The translations under genes were made by a program, and so were the position numbers. Under the pieces are notes generated by a model. The model ran no database searches, had not been told where the DNA came from, and saw only the letters and a program-made list of their open reading frames with translations. A stretch of 13,026 nt of DNA from an uncultured bacterium (GTDB taxonomy: Bacteria > CALINM01). Where the stretch lies: contig CALINM010000068.1 of NCBI GenBank assembly GCA_938045315.1, forward strand, positions 1-13,026. The letters are read 5' to 3'. The first letter of the stretch is position 1; each line of letters begins with the position of its first letter. Below, one piece after another: positions 5,643-12,885 of this stretch.

Positions 5643-6862
5643 AAGGGACCAAATTGTTTATGGTATTCCTTAAGTCTGATGGCAAAATTTTTTCCAAATT
5701 CATAGCATCTTTCTTCATCATCTAAAGAAGGTCTATATTTAACTTCTAAACTTGGTTCAAAAAGCTCAAGCCCGATCTTTTTTATAACCTCGTTCATCTC
5801 TTTTACCGCTCCACCACCCCATCCATAACTTCCAAAGGTTCCAACTATTCTATTTTTAGGCCTAAGACCTCTAAGATAATCAAGAAACTGCATTACAGGT
5901 GGAAATGCTAAATTATTTAATGTAGGAGCACCAATCAATGTGCCCCGACATCTCCAGAATTCTGTTATGGCAATACTCATTGGTGTAGCTCTTAATTTAA
6001 TAACCTTACAATCAAGGCCTTCACTTTTTATGCCCTGTGCAATTGGATAAGTCATGTGTTCAGTACTGTTCCACATAGTGTCATATACTATTAGAACGCG
6101 CTCTTCTGCAAAACCTTCAGCTATATCCAAATAAATTTTTAAGATTTTAGAGACGTTTTTTCTCCAGATAATGCCATGGTCTGGTGCTATCATATCTATT
6201 TCAAGACCCATCTTTTGTAACTCAAGTATTTTTGGCTTAATAATAAAACCAAAGGGCATAAGTATATTCGCATAATAATCCCATACCGCATCATTTAAGA
6301 TTTCTTCAGATGAGCAGTTTATAAATTCATCGTCAAACCTTGATGAAGAAGCAAGATGTTGGCCAAAAGCATCTTGACTTATTAGTAATTTGTCTTCTTC
6401 AATATATGTCATCATTGAGTCAGGCCAATGCATCATAGGCGTTTCGATAAATAGAAAAGTTTTGTTACCTGTATTGATTTTTTGACCTGTTTTTACAACA
6501 TTTATATTCCATTTGCTTAAATCAAAGAACCTCTCAAGACCATCTTTACCTTTCTGAGTAAGGTAAATTTTTGCTTCAGGACAATAAGCCATAATTTTAT
6601 CTAAAGCCATTGCATGGTCATTTTCTATATGGTTAATGATAATATTTTTAATTTGTGAGGGGTCTATTAAATGTTTTATATTTTTTAACATAATCTCAGC
6701 AAAGTTATGCTTGACTGTATCAATTAATGTGATTTCTCTATCTAATACAAGGTAGTTATTGTAAGTTGTACCTCTTGGCGTTTGATATCCGTGAAAATCT
6801 CTTATTGCCCAATCAATAGCTCCAACCCAAAAAATATCTTTTTTAATCTCAATTGGTTTCAT
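5639..6862 (-). CDS. fprA: Class A flavodiiron protein (NO and/or O2 reductase)
   Basis: A 407-aa cytoplasmic enzyme of standard class A length. It reduces NO to N2O or O2 to water, using electrons from rubredoxin or a similar donor. The N-terminal metallo-beta-lactamase domain has all diiron ligands: H78, E80, D82 and H83 (NHIENDH), H145 (MMHWPD), D164 (ISQDAF) and H229 (APDHG). The C-terminal flavodoxin domain starts near residue 255 with RVLIVYDTMWNST, the FMN phosphate loop. GSYGWGGGA near 350 is the second FMN loop. There is no fused rubredoxin or reductase domain. A perfect AAGGAGG (6876-6870) precedes ATG 6862. Convergent with the ferredoxin/zinc-ribbon operon, it is likely part of the same defence against NO or oxygen. 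Whether NO or O2 is the main substrate cannot be read from the sequence. Confidence 0.95.
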   Translation of the reverse strand: MKPIEIKKDIFWVGAIDWAIRDFHGYQTPRGTTYNNYLVLDREITLIDTVKHNFAEIMLKNIKHLIDPSQIKNIIINHIENDHAMALDKIMAYCPEAKIYLTQKGKDGLERFFDLSKWNINVVKTGQKINTGNKTFLFIETPMMHWPDSMMTYIEEDKLLISQDAFGQHLASSSRFDDEFINCSSEEILNDAVWDYYANILMPFGFIIKPKILELQKMGLEIDMIAPDHGIIWRKNVSKILKIYLDIAEGFAEERVLIVYDTMWNSTEHMTYPIAQGIKSEGLDCKVIKLRATPMSIAITEFWRCRGTLIGAPTLNNLAFPPVMQFLDYLRGLRPKNRIVGTFGSYGWGGGAVKEMNEVIKKIGLELFEPSLEVKYRPSLDDEERCYEFGKNFAIRLKEYHKQFGPF

Positions 6863-6890
6863 GAAAAAACCTCCTTATTTAATATTTCTT

Positions 6891-6918
6891 ATTATAGCAT
6901 TAATAGTTATGAAATCAA
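6891..6918 (-). promoter_or_regulatory. Predicted promoter of the flavodiiron gene
   Basis: On the - strand, TTGATT (6918-6913), a 16-base spacer and a perfect TATAAT (6896-6891) preceded by TGc (extended -10). The expected transcription start is near 6884, giving a leader of about 22 nt with AAGGAGG. No copy of the TTGAC-N4-GTCAA box is found here, so expression may be constitutive or under another regulator. Confidence 0.65.
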
Positions 6919-6977
6919 CCGTACCTTTTTTGAATTTTAGCCAAAAAACACTTAACTATTTTAAAAAAACTTTAATT

Positions 6978-7311
6978 ATGAATTAAAATAAACATAAAGA
7001 AAAAAGTTTTAAGTTCCATATAACAGTATTTTTAGTGATAATCTTTCTCCCTTCCTATTCGCTTGCCTATTTTTTTATTACAGTTAAAAAGGATAGAATC
7101 TTTGATAAAATTTTAGGGCTTAAGTTAGGGGCCGATGATTACGTTGTAAAACCCTTTGATACTTCTGAACTACTGCGAGGATTAAAGCTTTTTTAAGAAG
7201 ATATGAAGAAAAAAAAGCGGTAAAAAAATATTCCCGACGATATTAGATGAAGAAAAGAGGAGGGTTATTTTTAAAGAGAAAGAAGTTATATTCAGTGTCA
7301 TAGTGTATTAA
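6978..7311 (+). pseudogene. Two-component system remnant: kinase-like N-terminus joined to an OmpR-type response-regulator fragment
   Basis: ATG 6978 is followed by a TAA two codons later. The same frame then reads [20 protein letters not shown] (from 6996): a basic start and one membrane helix, as at the N-terminus of a sensor histidine kinase. Without leaving the frame it passes into [20 protein letters not shown], then [12 protein letters not shown], the beta4-alpha5 end of a receiver domain including the conserved switch Lys before Pro (KPF). One base is missing near 7175. In the next frame [18 protein letters not shown] follows to a TAG at 7244. A further shift gives ILDEEKRRVIFKEKEVIFS, the entry to an OmpR/PhoB winged-helix domain, which is itself missing. 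The receiver phosphorylation Asp and the whole kinase core are absent. The receiver identity is firm; the kinase identity of the first segment is inferred. Confidence 0.75.
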
Positions 7312-7367
7312 ATGAGCATTTAGAAAATTCCGATTCAAAACCATATACAGATTTAGGATTGGATAAC

Positions 7368-8623
7368 TGTGGTTGATGTCATAAGAATCAATATGATTAC
7401 TATTATTGGAGTTAATTATCATAAAAGAGCAAATAAGGAAAAGGTAACGTCAGATGGCAGAGCTCCTCTACTGGACAAACTTCTTGCAGGACATGGGTTT
7501 ACAAAGGAGCACGCTTGAACCACGTAGCCATACTTATATGCTAATTGATCAAATCACAGTTGATAGTACCTATGGTGAAAAATTTCAATATAAAAACCGG
7601 GCCGATATAACAAAATTGCAATGCTTGTAACATTCTTATGGAGACAGATAAAAAAATACCTGATGTTGCAAAAGCAGCAAATCCAACATATATTATTCAG
7701 TGTAAGTCATTGGATTTTGTTATGAAGTGGTCTTATCTGGGTGATAAAAATCCCAAAGCAAAAGGGGATAAAGCTTAAGATATATTTAAGGTCATAAAAG
7801 ACGCGCAAGATACTGTTGGTTGCATCCATTGTCATGCTATCTATGCAGCTAAGGGAAGGGTTATAAGAGATGCGCTTATTCAGTCAGTGCAAAGAGATGG
7901 AGATAGGCCGCCTTTTAGCAAAGTAATGATAAAATGCTTTGGATATAAGAGAGTTTAAAGATTATAGAAAAATAGGGTTGTTAAAAAAACGATTCAGTGA
8001 TTATGTGTGCTCAGTGCCATGTTGAGTATGCATGCAATCCTGGTTTTTGAAAAAGATGATTTCAATAAAAAAATTGGGTTAATGACCAATATTTTCCATG
8101 GAGAAATATCTTTGACGTCTTGAAATTTTACGATGACATAAACTTTAGAGATTACAGACATCCAGTGACAGAAGCTAATTTAATCAAATTTCAAAATCTA
8201 TGGGCAAAGACATCTATGGGTAGTAAACATGAAAGGGCTGGTGTAACCTGTGCAGATTGTCATATGGCAAAAACAAAAAATAAGGCAGGGAAAGTATATA
8301 CATCTCATCTTGCAGCAGGCCCAAAAGAGACCTGCCTTAAATGTCATAAAGATTGGACAGAAAAACAGGCTATCTATACCATTGATAGTGTTAAGAAGTA
8401 CATAAAAGACAAGATAAGAAAATCCGAATACGGGCTTTCTAAATTCATAGATAAATTTGAAGAGGCTAAAAAAGCAGTAATTCCTGAAGATGTTTTGAAA
8501 GAGTCCAGAAAACAGCATGATATAGCCCATCCATATTGGAAGTGGTGGACGGCAAAAAATTCGGATGGTTTTCATAACCCCCATCGGGCAAGAGTTTCTC
8601 TTGGCATTTCAATAGAAGCTTAA
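7368..8623 (+). pseudogene. nrfA: Ammonia-forming cytochrome c nitrite reductase, degraded
   Basis: Pieces in all three frames rebuild a pentahaem NrfA. It would reduce nitrite to ammonium in the periplasm. Landmarks in order: QYD (7389-7397); KVTSDGRAPLLDKLLAGHGF (7441-7500); EPRSHTYM (7517-7540) with the active-site Arg; haem 1 as CNACN (7617-7631), where family members have CxxCK; haem 2 CIHCH (7821-7835); haem 3 CAQCHVEY (8006-8029) with the active-site Tyr; haem 4 CADCHM (8249-8266); haem 5 CLKCH (8333-8347). The tail, QHDIAHPYWKWWTAKNSDGF, is intact to TAA 8623. There are about seven frame changes (near 7405, 7515, 7616, 7955, 8005, 8048 and 8097) and in-frame stops at 7374 and 7776. 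The QHPE motif, whose His is catalytic, reads QNLW (8192-8203). Signal peptide and nrfH are not recognisable. The longest open piece (8099-8623) lacks a start and a signal peptide. Confidence 0.9.
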
Positions 8624-8706
8624 AGAAGGGGTATAGAGATTCTTGATAAAACAATAAAAGAAAAGAATCAGATCACACAGAAGTAAGTTACAAAAAGGGG
8701 GGACTT

Positions 8707-8940
8707 ATGAAGTATTTTTGTTTATCCCGCTTCTGTTCCCCCTAATCTCCTAAGCGCCGATAAACATATAAAAGAGAAGGAGGCTATATCTAAAAATTGT
8801 GTAAATATGCAAATTCCCTATTAGGGGTATGTGCTAGTTAAGGGTTGGTGCCAATCACTTTTAAGAGTGAGGTAATTAAAGCTAAACTGGGTGTGTGATA
8901 ATTATGGGAAAATCGCAAGCATTATTTAGTTAAATATGCA
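8707..8940 (+). pseudogene. Remnant of a small secreted c-type cytochrome
   Basis: A strong ribosome site, AAAAAGGGGGGA (8692-8703), precedes ATG 8707, but the frame closes after 12 codons. Reading across a shift at 8713 gives FLFIPLLFPLIS, a signal-peptide core. A further shift gives SADKHIKEKEAISKNCVN (8753-8806), the cleavage region and start of a mature protein. CVN is followed by an ATGCAA that one base change or deletion would make C-H, i.e. CVNCH. Further on, CAS then a stop then GLVPITF (8830-8862) resembles a second broken CxxCH. End coordinate approximate. It follows the nrfA remnant by 83 bases, so it may once have been an electron-transfer partner. The cytochrome identity is an inference from a signal peptide plus a damaged haem motif. 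Confidence 0.5.
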
Positions 8941-9024
8941 GTATAAATCATTCCTAAATTTTTGATGCTTACTTTAAAATCGAAACAATTGATTTTTTTT
9001 AAAGTTAGTATTAATTTATATGAC
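8941..9024 (+). other. Region upstream of the exporter operon, no clear ribosome site
   Basis: Together with the end of the cytochrome remnant this forms the non-coding approach to the ABC operon. A weak promoter, TTGATT (8989-8994) and TAATTT (9012-9017) with 17 bases between, would start transcription near 9024, directly at the GTG at 9025. There is no Shine-Dalgarno sequence before GTG 9025 or before the alternative ATG at 8965. No terminator or conserved RNA structure was seen. Confidence 0.3.
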
Positions 9025-9768
9025 GTGAAAGAAATAATAATTTTTGACAAGGTTTCGAAAACTTACAATTTAGGATTGGGCAAAAAAAATATTCCAGTGC
9101 TTTTTGACATATCCTTTAAGGTCAAAAGGGGAGAGATTTTTGGTTTTGTTGGCCCAAATGGTGCTGGAAAATCAACAACAATAAAATTGATCCTTAATTT
9201 GATTTATCCAGACAAAGGGGATGTTTTAGTTTTTGGGGTTAAACCAGATGATGCTAAAATTAGAAAAAATATAGGTTATTTACCAGAAATACCAGCTTAT
9301 TTTGATTATCTCACACCTGAGGAACTGGCATGGTTCTCTGGAAGGATTGCCGGGCTCTCTGATAAAGAAATAAGAGAAAGATGTGATGAATTATTTTCAA
9401 GACTTTTTTTTGAAGAACATAGAAAGAAAAAAATTAAAGAACTTTCAAAAGGAAATGCTCAAAAAGCTGGTATTATTGCTACCTTTTTAGCACGTCCAAA
9501 GCTTTTAATATTAGATGAACCTATGACAGGTTTGGATCCTATAGGAAGAAAACTGGTAAGTGATTTAATCCTGGAGTTTAAAGATAAGGGACACACGATT
9601 TTTCTTACTTCCCATATTCTTTCTGATGTAGAAAGGTTATGTGATAGCTTTGCTATTATTAATCATGGAAAAATTAAGTATAGTGATAGCAAAGATAATC
9701 TGATTAAAGCTGGAAGAAATTTAGAAGCAATTTTTTATGAAGTAATTGGCTTAAAAAATAATCATTAG
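9025..9768 (+). CDS. ABC transporter ATP-binding protein (ABC-2 exporter type)
   Basis: A 247-aa ATPase that powers the membrane partner encoded next. Walker A is GPNGAGKST (43-51), followed by a Q-loop region YLPEIP (85-90) in which the usual Gln position is hydrophobic or acidic. The signature is LSKGNAQKAG (140-149), a relaxed form of LSGGQ common in ABC-2 exporters such as NosF. Walker B is LLILDEP (160-166), the D-loop is GLDP and the switch His is in TSHI (H197). I start at GTG 9025 because VKEIIIFDKVSKTY matches the usual N-terminus. ATG 8965 would add 20 residues of unlikely sequence, and neither has a ribosome site. It precedes the permease by 19 nt. The substrate is unknown. A gliding, copper-centre or surface-export role cannot be distinguished. 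Confidence 0.9.
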   Translation: MKEIIIFDKVSKTYNLGLGKKNIPVLFDISFKVKRGEIFGFVGPNGAGKSTTIKLILNLIYPDKGDVLVFGVKPDDAKIRKNIGYLPEIPAYFDYLTPEELAWFSGRIAGLSDKEIRERCDELFSRLFFEEHRKKKIKELSKGNAQKAGIIATFLARPKLLILDEPMTGLDPIGRKLVSDLILEFKDKGHTIFLTSHILSDVERLCDSFAIINHGKIKYSDSKDNLIKAGRNLEAIFYEVIGLKNNH

Positions 9769-9787
9769 TTAACAAAAGGATTTAGTC

Positions 9788-10600
9788 GTGATAAGAAGAG
9801 TTTATCCTTTTATTAAGATTACCTTTTTAGAGGGAATCAGGAATAAAATAGCTTCTGGGATTATTATATTCTCCTTGGTATCGATGCTCTCTAATGTAAT
9901 AATTATAAATTTAGCTGCTCAAGACGTGGGTAAAATTGCTATAGATTTTGCATTGTCAAGTTTTTCTCTTTCAGGACTATTTTTAATTCTTCTTGGATGT
10001 GGTAGTAGTCTTTATAAAGATATTGATAGAAAAACTATATCCCTTGTTTTGAGCAAAGCTATATCAAGACATGAATACATACTTGGTAAGTTTTTCGGTT
10101 ATCTTTTAACATTATTTTTTGTTTTAGGCCTCTCTTCAATCATAGGATTGCTCACACTCTATTTTATAAAGCTCTCCCATCCAAAACATTTTGTGGCACC
10201 ATTTTCTGGAATTTTTCTGGGATACATATTTTCTTTCTTATCTTCTATTTTAATTTTGTGCGTATTGATATTTTTTTCTTCAATTACTACTAGTTCCTTT
10301 ACTGCAATGCTTTTAACAATCATGATTTATTTCATTGGCAATTCAATTGGGGAATTAAGAGATTTTGCAGAATCTCAAGCAGCAATTCAGGCGGGCTTTC
10401 CCCCTGTCTTTAAAAAAATTCTGCTGGTTGTTCATTTTATAGTACCAGATCTGGCAAAGTTAGATTTAAAAATTTTTTCAGCAAATGGTCTTCCAATTCC
10501 TCATGATTTTATTATATTTTCAGTTCTCTATGGGATAATTTATTGTGCTATACTTATTCTTCTTTCAATGAAAGCTTTTGAAAGAAGAGAGTTTGTATAA
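9788..10600 (+). CDS. ABC-2 type transporter permease
   Basis: A 270-aa integral inner-membrane protein with about six hydrophobic helices (roughly residues 20-40, 55-75, 100-125, 135-165, 170-185 and 243-262), the layout of ABC-2/NosY-like permeases. Between helices 2 and 3 the sequence YKDIDRKTISLVLSKAISRH then EYILGKFFG is the cytoplasmic segment typical of this group, where the ATPase docks. The start is GTG 9788, with AAAGGA (9775-9780) seven bases upstream. It ends in TAATG, sharing one base with the next gene, so the three genes are translated in sequence. A longer soluble loop (about 186-238, with GELRDFAESQAAIQ) faces one side of the membrane. The transported substrate is not known. 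Confidence 0.88.
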   Translation: MIRRVYPFIKITFLEGIRNKIASGIIIFSLVSMLSNVIIINLAAQDVGKIAIDFALSSFSLSGLFLILLGCGSSLYKDIDRKTISLVLSKAISRHEYILGKFFGYLLTLFFVLGLSSIIGLLTLYFIKLSHPKHFVAPFSGIFLGYIFSFLSSILILCVLIFFSSITTSSFTAMLLTIMIYFIGNSIGELRDFAESQAAIQAGFPPVFKKILLVVHFIVPDLAKLDLKIFSANGLPIPHDFIIFSVLYGIIYCAILILLSMKAFERREFV

Positions 10601-11442
10601 TGAAGAAAGTTTTTCTTTGGATTATAATTCTTCTTTTGCTGCCAATTCACTATATAAATCTTGAAAAGACAAGGCTTATAAGGCCACTTGTAAAAGAAGA
10701 AAAAATTTTTCTACCCGAATCTTTTATGAAAATTTTTTCAGGTGAGTTTAAGGGAGTTATAGCTGATTTTCTAATTATTAATCTGTCTTCCTATTATGGT
10801 GGCATAATTCTTGAAAAAAAAGAGGCGATACAAAAAGAGTTTGATTATATGTATAGGGTTTTAAAGATAGCAAGTAGTTTAGATCCCTATTACTTCGATA
10901 TTTATTATTTTACCCAATCAATTTTAGCATGGGATGCAAGAATGCCTGATAAAGCAATTGAAATTTTAAAAGTAGGTTCAGAGAAAAGAGAAAATGACTG
11001 GTTACTGCCCTTTTGGATTGGTTTCAATTACTACTATTTTTTAAATGACAGGAAAAGAGCTGCTTTTTACTTTAGAGAAGCATCTAAAAGACCAAATGCA
11101 AGCGACCTTGTGGCTTCAATGTCTATAATTGCTGATTATGAGGGTGGGGAGACGGAAATGGCGATACTTTTTCTGGAGGATATGATTAAAAGAACAGATG
11201 ATGAACATAAAAGAGGTAAATTTTTAATCAGGCTCGATGCATTGAAAAAAATTAGATATCTTGAGCAGGCAGTTGAAAATTATAAAAGAAAATTTGGAAT
11301 GGTCCCAAAAGATTTAAATCAGTTGGTTAGTGAAAATATAATAAGTCAAATTCCTGATGACCCTTATGGTGGTAAGTTTTATATTGACGAGCAAGGTGGG
11401 GTAAAGACTACAAGTAATTTAAGATTTGTAAGAAAAAAATAA
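10600..11442 (+). CDS. Membrane-anchored TPR-like protein with a pseudopilin-like C-terminus
   Basis: A 280-aa protein. A basic start and one hydrophobic helix (MKKVFLWIIILLLLPIHYI) anchor it in the inner membrane or act as an uncleaved signal. Residues about 85-210 form helical repeats of TPR type: LKIASSLDPYYFDIYY, PDKAIEILKVGSEKRENDW and KRAAFYFREASKRPNASD. Residues about 228-280 (YKRKFGMVPKDLNQLV..., then IPDDPYGGKFYIDEQGGVKT) resemble the C-terminal region of type II secretion major pseudopilins (GspG), where DPYGG and a glycine turn bind calcium. No prepilin peptidase site is present. The ATG overlaps the permease stop, so it is almost certainly a working part of the exporter, perhaps a periplasmic adaptor. 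Neither the function nor the fusion is known to me. A terminator follows. Confidence 0.8.
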   Translation: MKKVFLWIIILLLLPIHYINLEKTRLIRPLVKEEKIFLPESFMKIFSGEFKGVIADFLIINLSSYYGGIILEKKEAIQKEFDYMYRVLKIASSLDPYYFDIYYFTQSILAWDARMPDKAIEILKVGSEKRENDWLLPFWIGFNYYYFLNDRKRAAFYFREASKRPNASDLVASMSIIADYEGGETEMAILFLEDMIKRTDDEHKRGKFLIRLDALKKIRYLEQAVENYKRKFGMVPKDLNQLVSENIISQIPDDPYGGKFYIDEQGGVKTTSNLRFVRKK

Positions 11443-11460
11443 ATCTTCATTCTTTATATA

Positions 11461-11488
11461 AAAAAGGGGCTAAAATTAGCCCCTTTTT
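11461..11488. terminator. Bidirectional rho-independent terminator
   Basis: A perfect hairpin: AAAAAGGGGCTAA (11461-11473), two loop bases, TTAGCCCCTTTTT (11476-11488). The GGGGC/GCCCC core flanked by A and T tracts works in both directions. It lies between the converging exporter operon (+) and the secreted cytochrome gene (-). Confidence 0.95.
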
Positions 11489-11502
11489 CATTTTTTATGT
11501 CC

Positions 11503-12696
11503 CTATTTTGAAATTGTAATTGTGATTGGATTGCTAACAGCTGTACCCAGGAGGGTTCCCATATTGTTTCTAAAAACAATTTTTATGATAGCCTTAGAAT
11601 TTTGATTAACAGTAGGTAATGTCCAGTTATAATTACCAGGGTTTCCGTTTAATGTTCCCGCTAATTTCCAGACAAAACTATTATTTAGTTTATAATAAAC
11701 TGATACTTTTGCAGTGTTTGTTAATACAGGTGAACTTGTCCAGTTTATATTTAATGTATTTCCATTTGTTAGAACTTCTCCTCCGGCAGGGGTGTTGATT
11801 GTTGCTAATTCAATAGTAATTGGTAAGTCTGTTTTATCGCTTGCTATCTGGACGTAGTTACTATTGAAAGCACTCACAAGAATCCTACATTTCACATTTT
11901 TCTTAAATAATGAGGTATCAAAGTTATACGAGTTGCTCATTATACCATTTTCGATAGGTATCCAAGTTAATCCATTATTAGTTGAGTATGAAATGTTATA
12001 GTAGGTTGCTTTTGGATGGGGCTCCCATGTAATAGGTAATACAGAACCTGCTTGAAACTTTTCTCCCTCGTTAGGTGAAAGAATCCTAAAATTTGAAGTT
12101 ACAGCGGGAGTAGTTACCTGAATAATGTTACTATTAGGTGAAACATTTCCCACGGCATCAAAGGCTTGAACATAATATGTATAAGTTGTTGATGGAGTAA
12201 TATTGGTATCAGTATAATTTGTAGAACTGGTGTTTGCTATTTCGATGTAGTCTCTAAAAATTTTATAACCACTAACCCCAACATTATCAGTTGCTGCAGA
12301 CCACGATAAAAATATGGATGAATTTGTAACATTATTAGCTGTTAAATTTGTAGGTGCAGTTGGAGGTGTTGTATCTGAGCTATTTACTGGTTTACTATCA
12401 GGATCACCGGGAAATGTCCTTGCATTGATTTCAGTAATATTTGTAAAACCATCACCATCAGAATCCTGATTTTCAATGTTCTGAAAATTGTAACCACTGT
12501 TTAAGTATGCATTACCATAGTTATTAAGAGCTGGTTTTACAGTGTGGCATAAATTGCAACTATCAATTGCCGTGCCTTTTGTACCATAAGTTGTGTTGAA
12601 ACTATTTAAATAACCAGAAACAGCATGAGATTTATTAGAGAAATTGAAAATAAATATTAGAAGCATTATGTAAAAGAAAAAATATTTTTTAATCAT
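11503..12696 (-). CDS. Secreted monohaem cytochrome with EF-hand-like loop, fibronectin III and Ig-like repeats
   Basis: A 397-aa exported protein. The signal peptide spans residues 1-25 (SHA at the cleavage site). A single haem motif, CNLCH (47-51), is followed by a calcium-loop DSDGDGFTNITE (78-89) of the thrombospondin-3/dockerin kind. A fibronectin type III domain spans about 111-197 (PPTAPTNLTA..., WSAATDNVGVSGYKIFRD, YYVQAFDAVGN). Two Ig-like segments (about 202-295 and 297-397) each start with an I-x-x-P-x-x-G-E pattern and an I-x-W strand, so they look like a duplicated unit. Ribosome site AAAGGAGG sits 7 bases before ATG 12696. It is likely an outer-surface or extracellular protein for adhesion and/or electron transfer. 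Similar cytochrome-plus-beta-sandwich proteins occur in metal-reducing bacteria. No sorting signal is seen at the C-terminus. Confidence 0.85.
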   Translation of the reverse strand: MIKKYFFFYIMLLIFIFNFSNKSHAVSGYLNSFNTTYGTKGTAIDSCNLCHTVKPALNNYGNAYLNSGYNFQNIENQDSDGDGFTNITEINARTFPGDPDSKPVNSSDTTPPTAPTNLTANNVTNSSIFLSWSAATDNVGVSGYKIFRDYIEIANTSSTNYTDTNITPSTTYTYYVQAFDAVGNVSPNSNIIQVTTPAVTSNFRILSPNEGEKFQAGSVLPITWEPHPKATYYNISYSTNNGLTWIPIENGIMSNSYNFDTSLFKKNVKCRILVSAFNSNYVQIASDKTDLPITIELATINTPAGGEVLTNGNTLNINWTSSPVLTNTAKVSVYYKLNNSFVWKLAGTLNGNPGNYNWTLPTVNQNSKAIIKIVFRNNMGTLLGTAVSNPITITISK

Positions 12697-12703
12697 AGTT
12701 TAA

Positions 12704-12712
12704 CCTCCTTTG
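12704..12712 (-). promoter_or_regulatory. Strong ribosome binding site of the secreted cytochrome
   Basis: CAAAGGAGG on the - strand, 7 bases before ATG 12696, supports this start, which also gives a well-formed signal peptide. I could not pick a convincing promoter in the AT-rich stretch up to 12885. Confidence 0.8.
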
Positions 12713-12885
12713 ATTTATTATGTGGCAATGAAAACACAGGATTATCAAAACTTAACATATAATTAATTTTAATGGATGAAAAAATCTGGTTAAAACTTTG
12801 TTAAATGTATTTTTTCTAATTAAAAAAGAAGAAATGAAATAAAAACAAGATTTTTGTATATTTTGTAGTGAAAAATTATTTATTT

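Noticed and set aside
6971-6987. AT-only inverted repeat TTTAATT-atg-AATTAAA as an operator for the flavodiiron gene
   Set aside because: It is all A/T apart from the spacer in a very AT-rich region, lies about 53 bases upstream of the flavodiiron -35 (over 80 from the predicted start), and overlaps the start of the pseudogene. Chance is the simpler reading.
8198-8584. Long reverse-strand open frame (128 codons) inside the nrfA remnant
   Set aside because: It is antisense to the best-conserved part of nrfA, is built from unlikely runs of Phe/Cys/Ile, and has no ribosome site. It is a shadow of the haem-protein coding strand.
9102-9127. TTTTGAC ... GTCAAAA inverted repeat resembling the box at 4400
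   Set aside because: The 12-base spacer is wrong for a Crp/Fnr site, and it lies inside the ABC ATPase coding region.
12720-12740. TGTG-N10-CACA resembling a Crp site upstream of the secreted cytochrome
   Set aside because: Crp-type sites need TGTG and CACA 8 bases apart and better flanks. The spacing and sequence do not fit.
12713-12885. Cyclic-dinucleotide (GEMM) riboswitch ahead of the cytochrome/FN3 gene
   Set aside because: Such riboswitches often precede this kind of gene, but the region is AT-rich and shows none of the conserved GC-rich stems or core bases.
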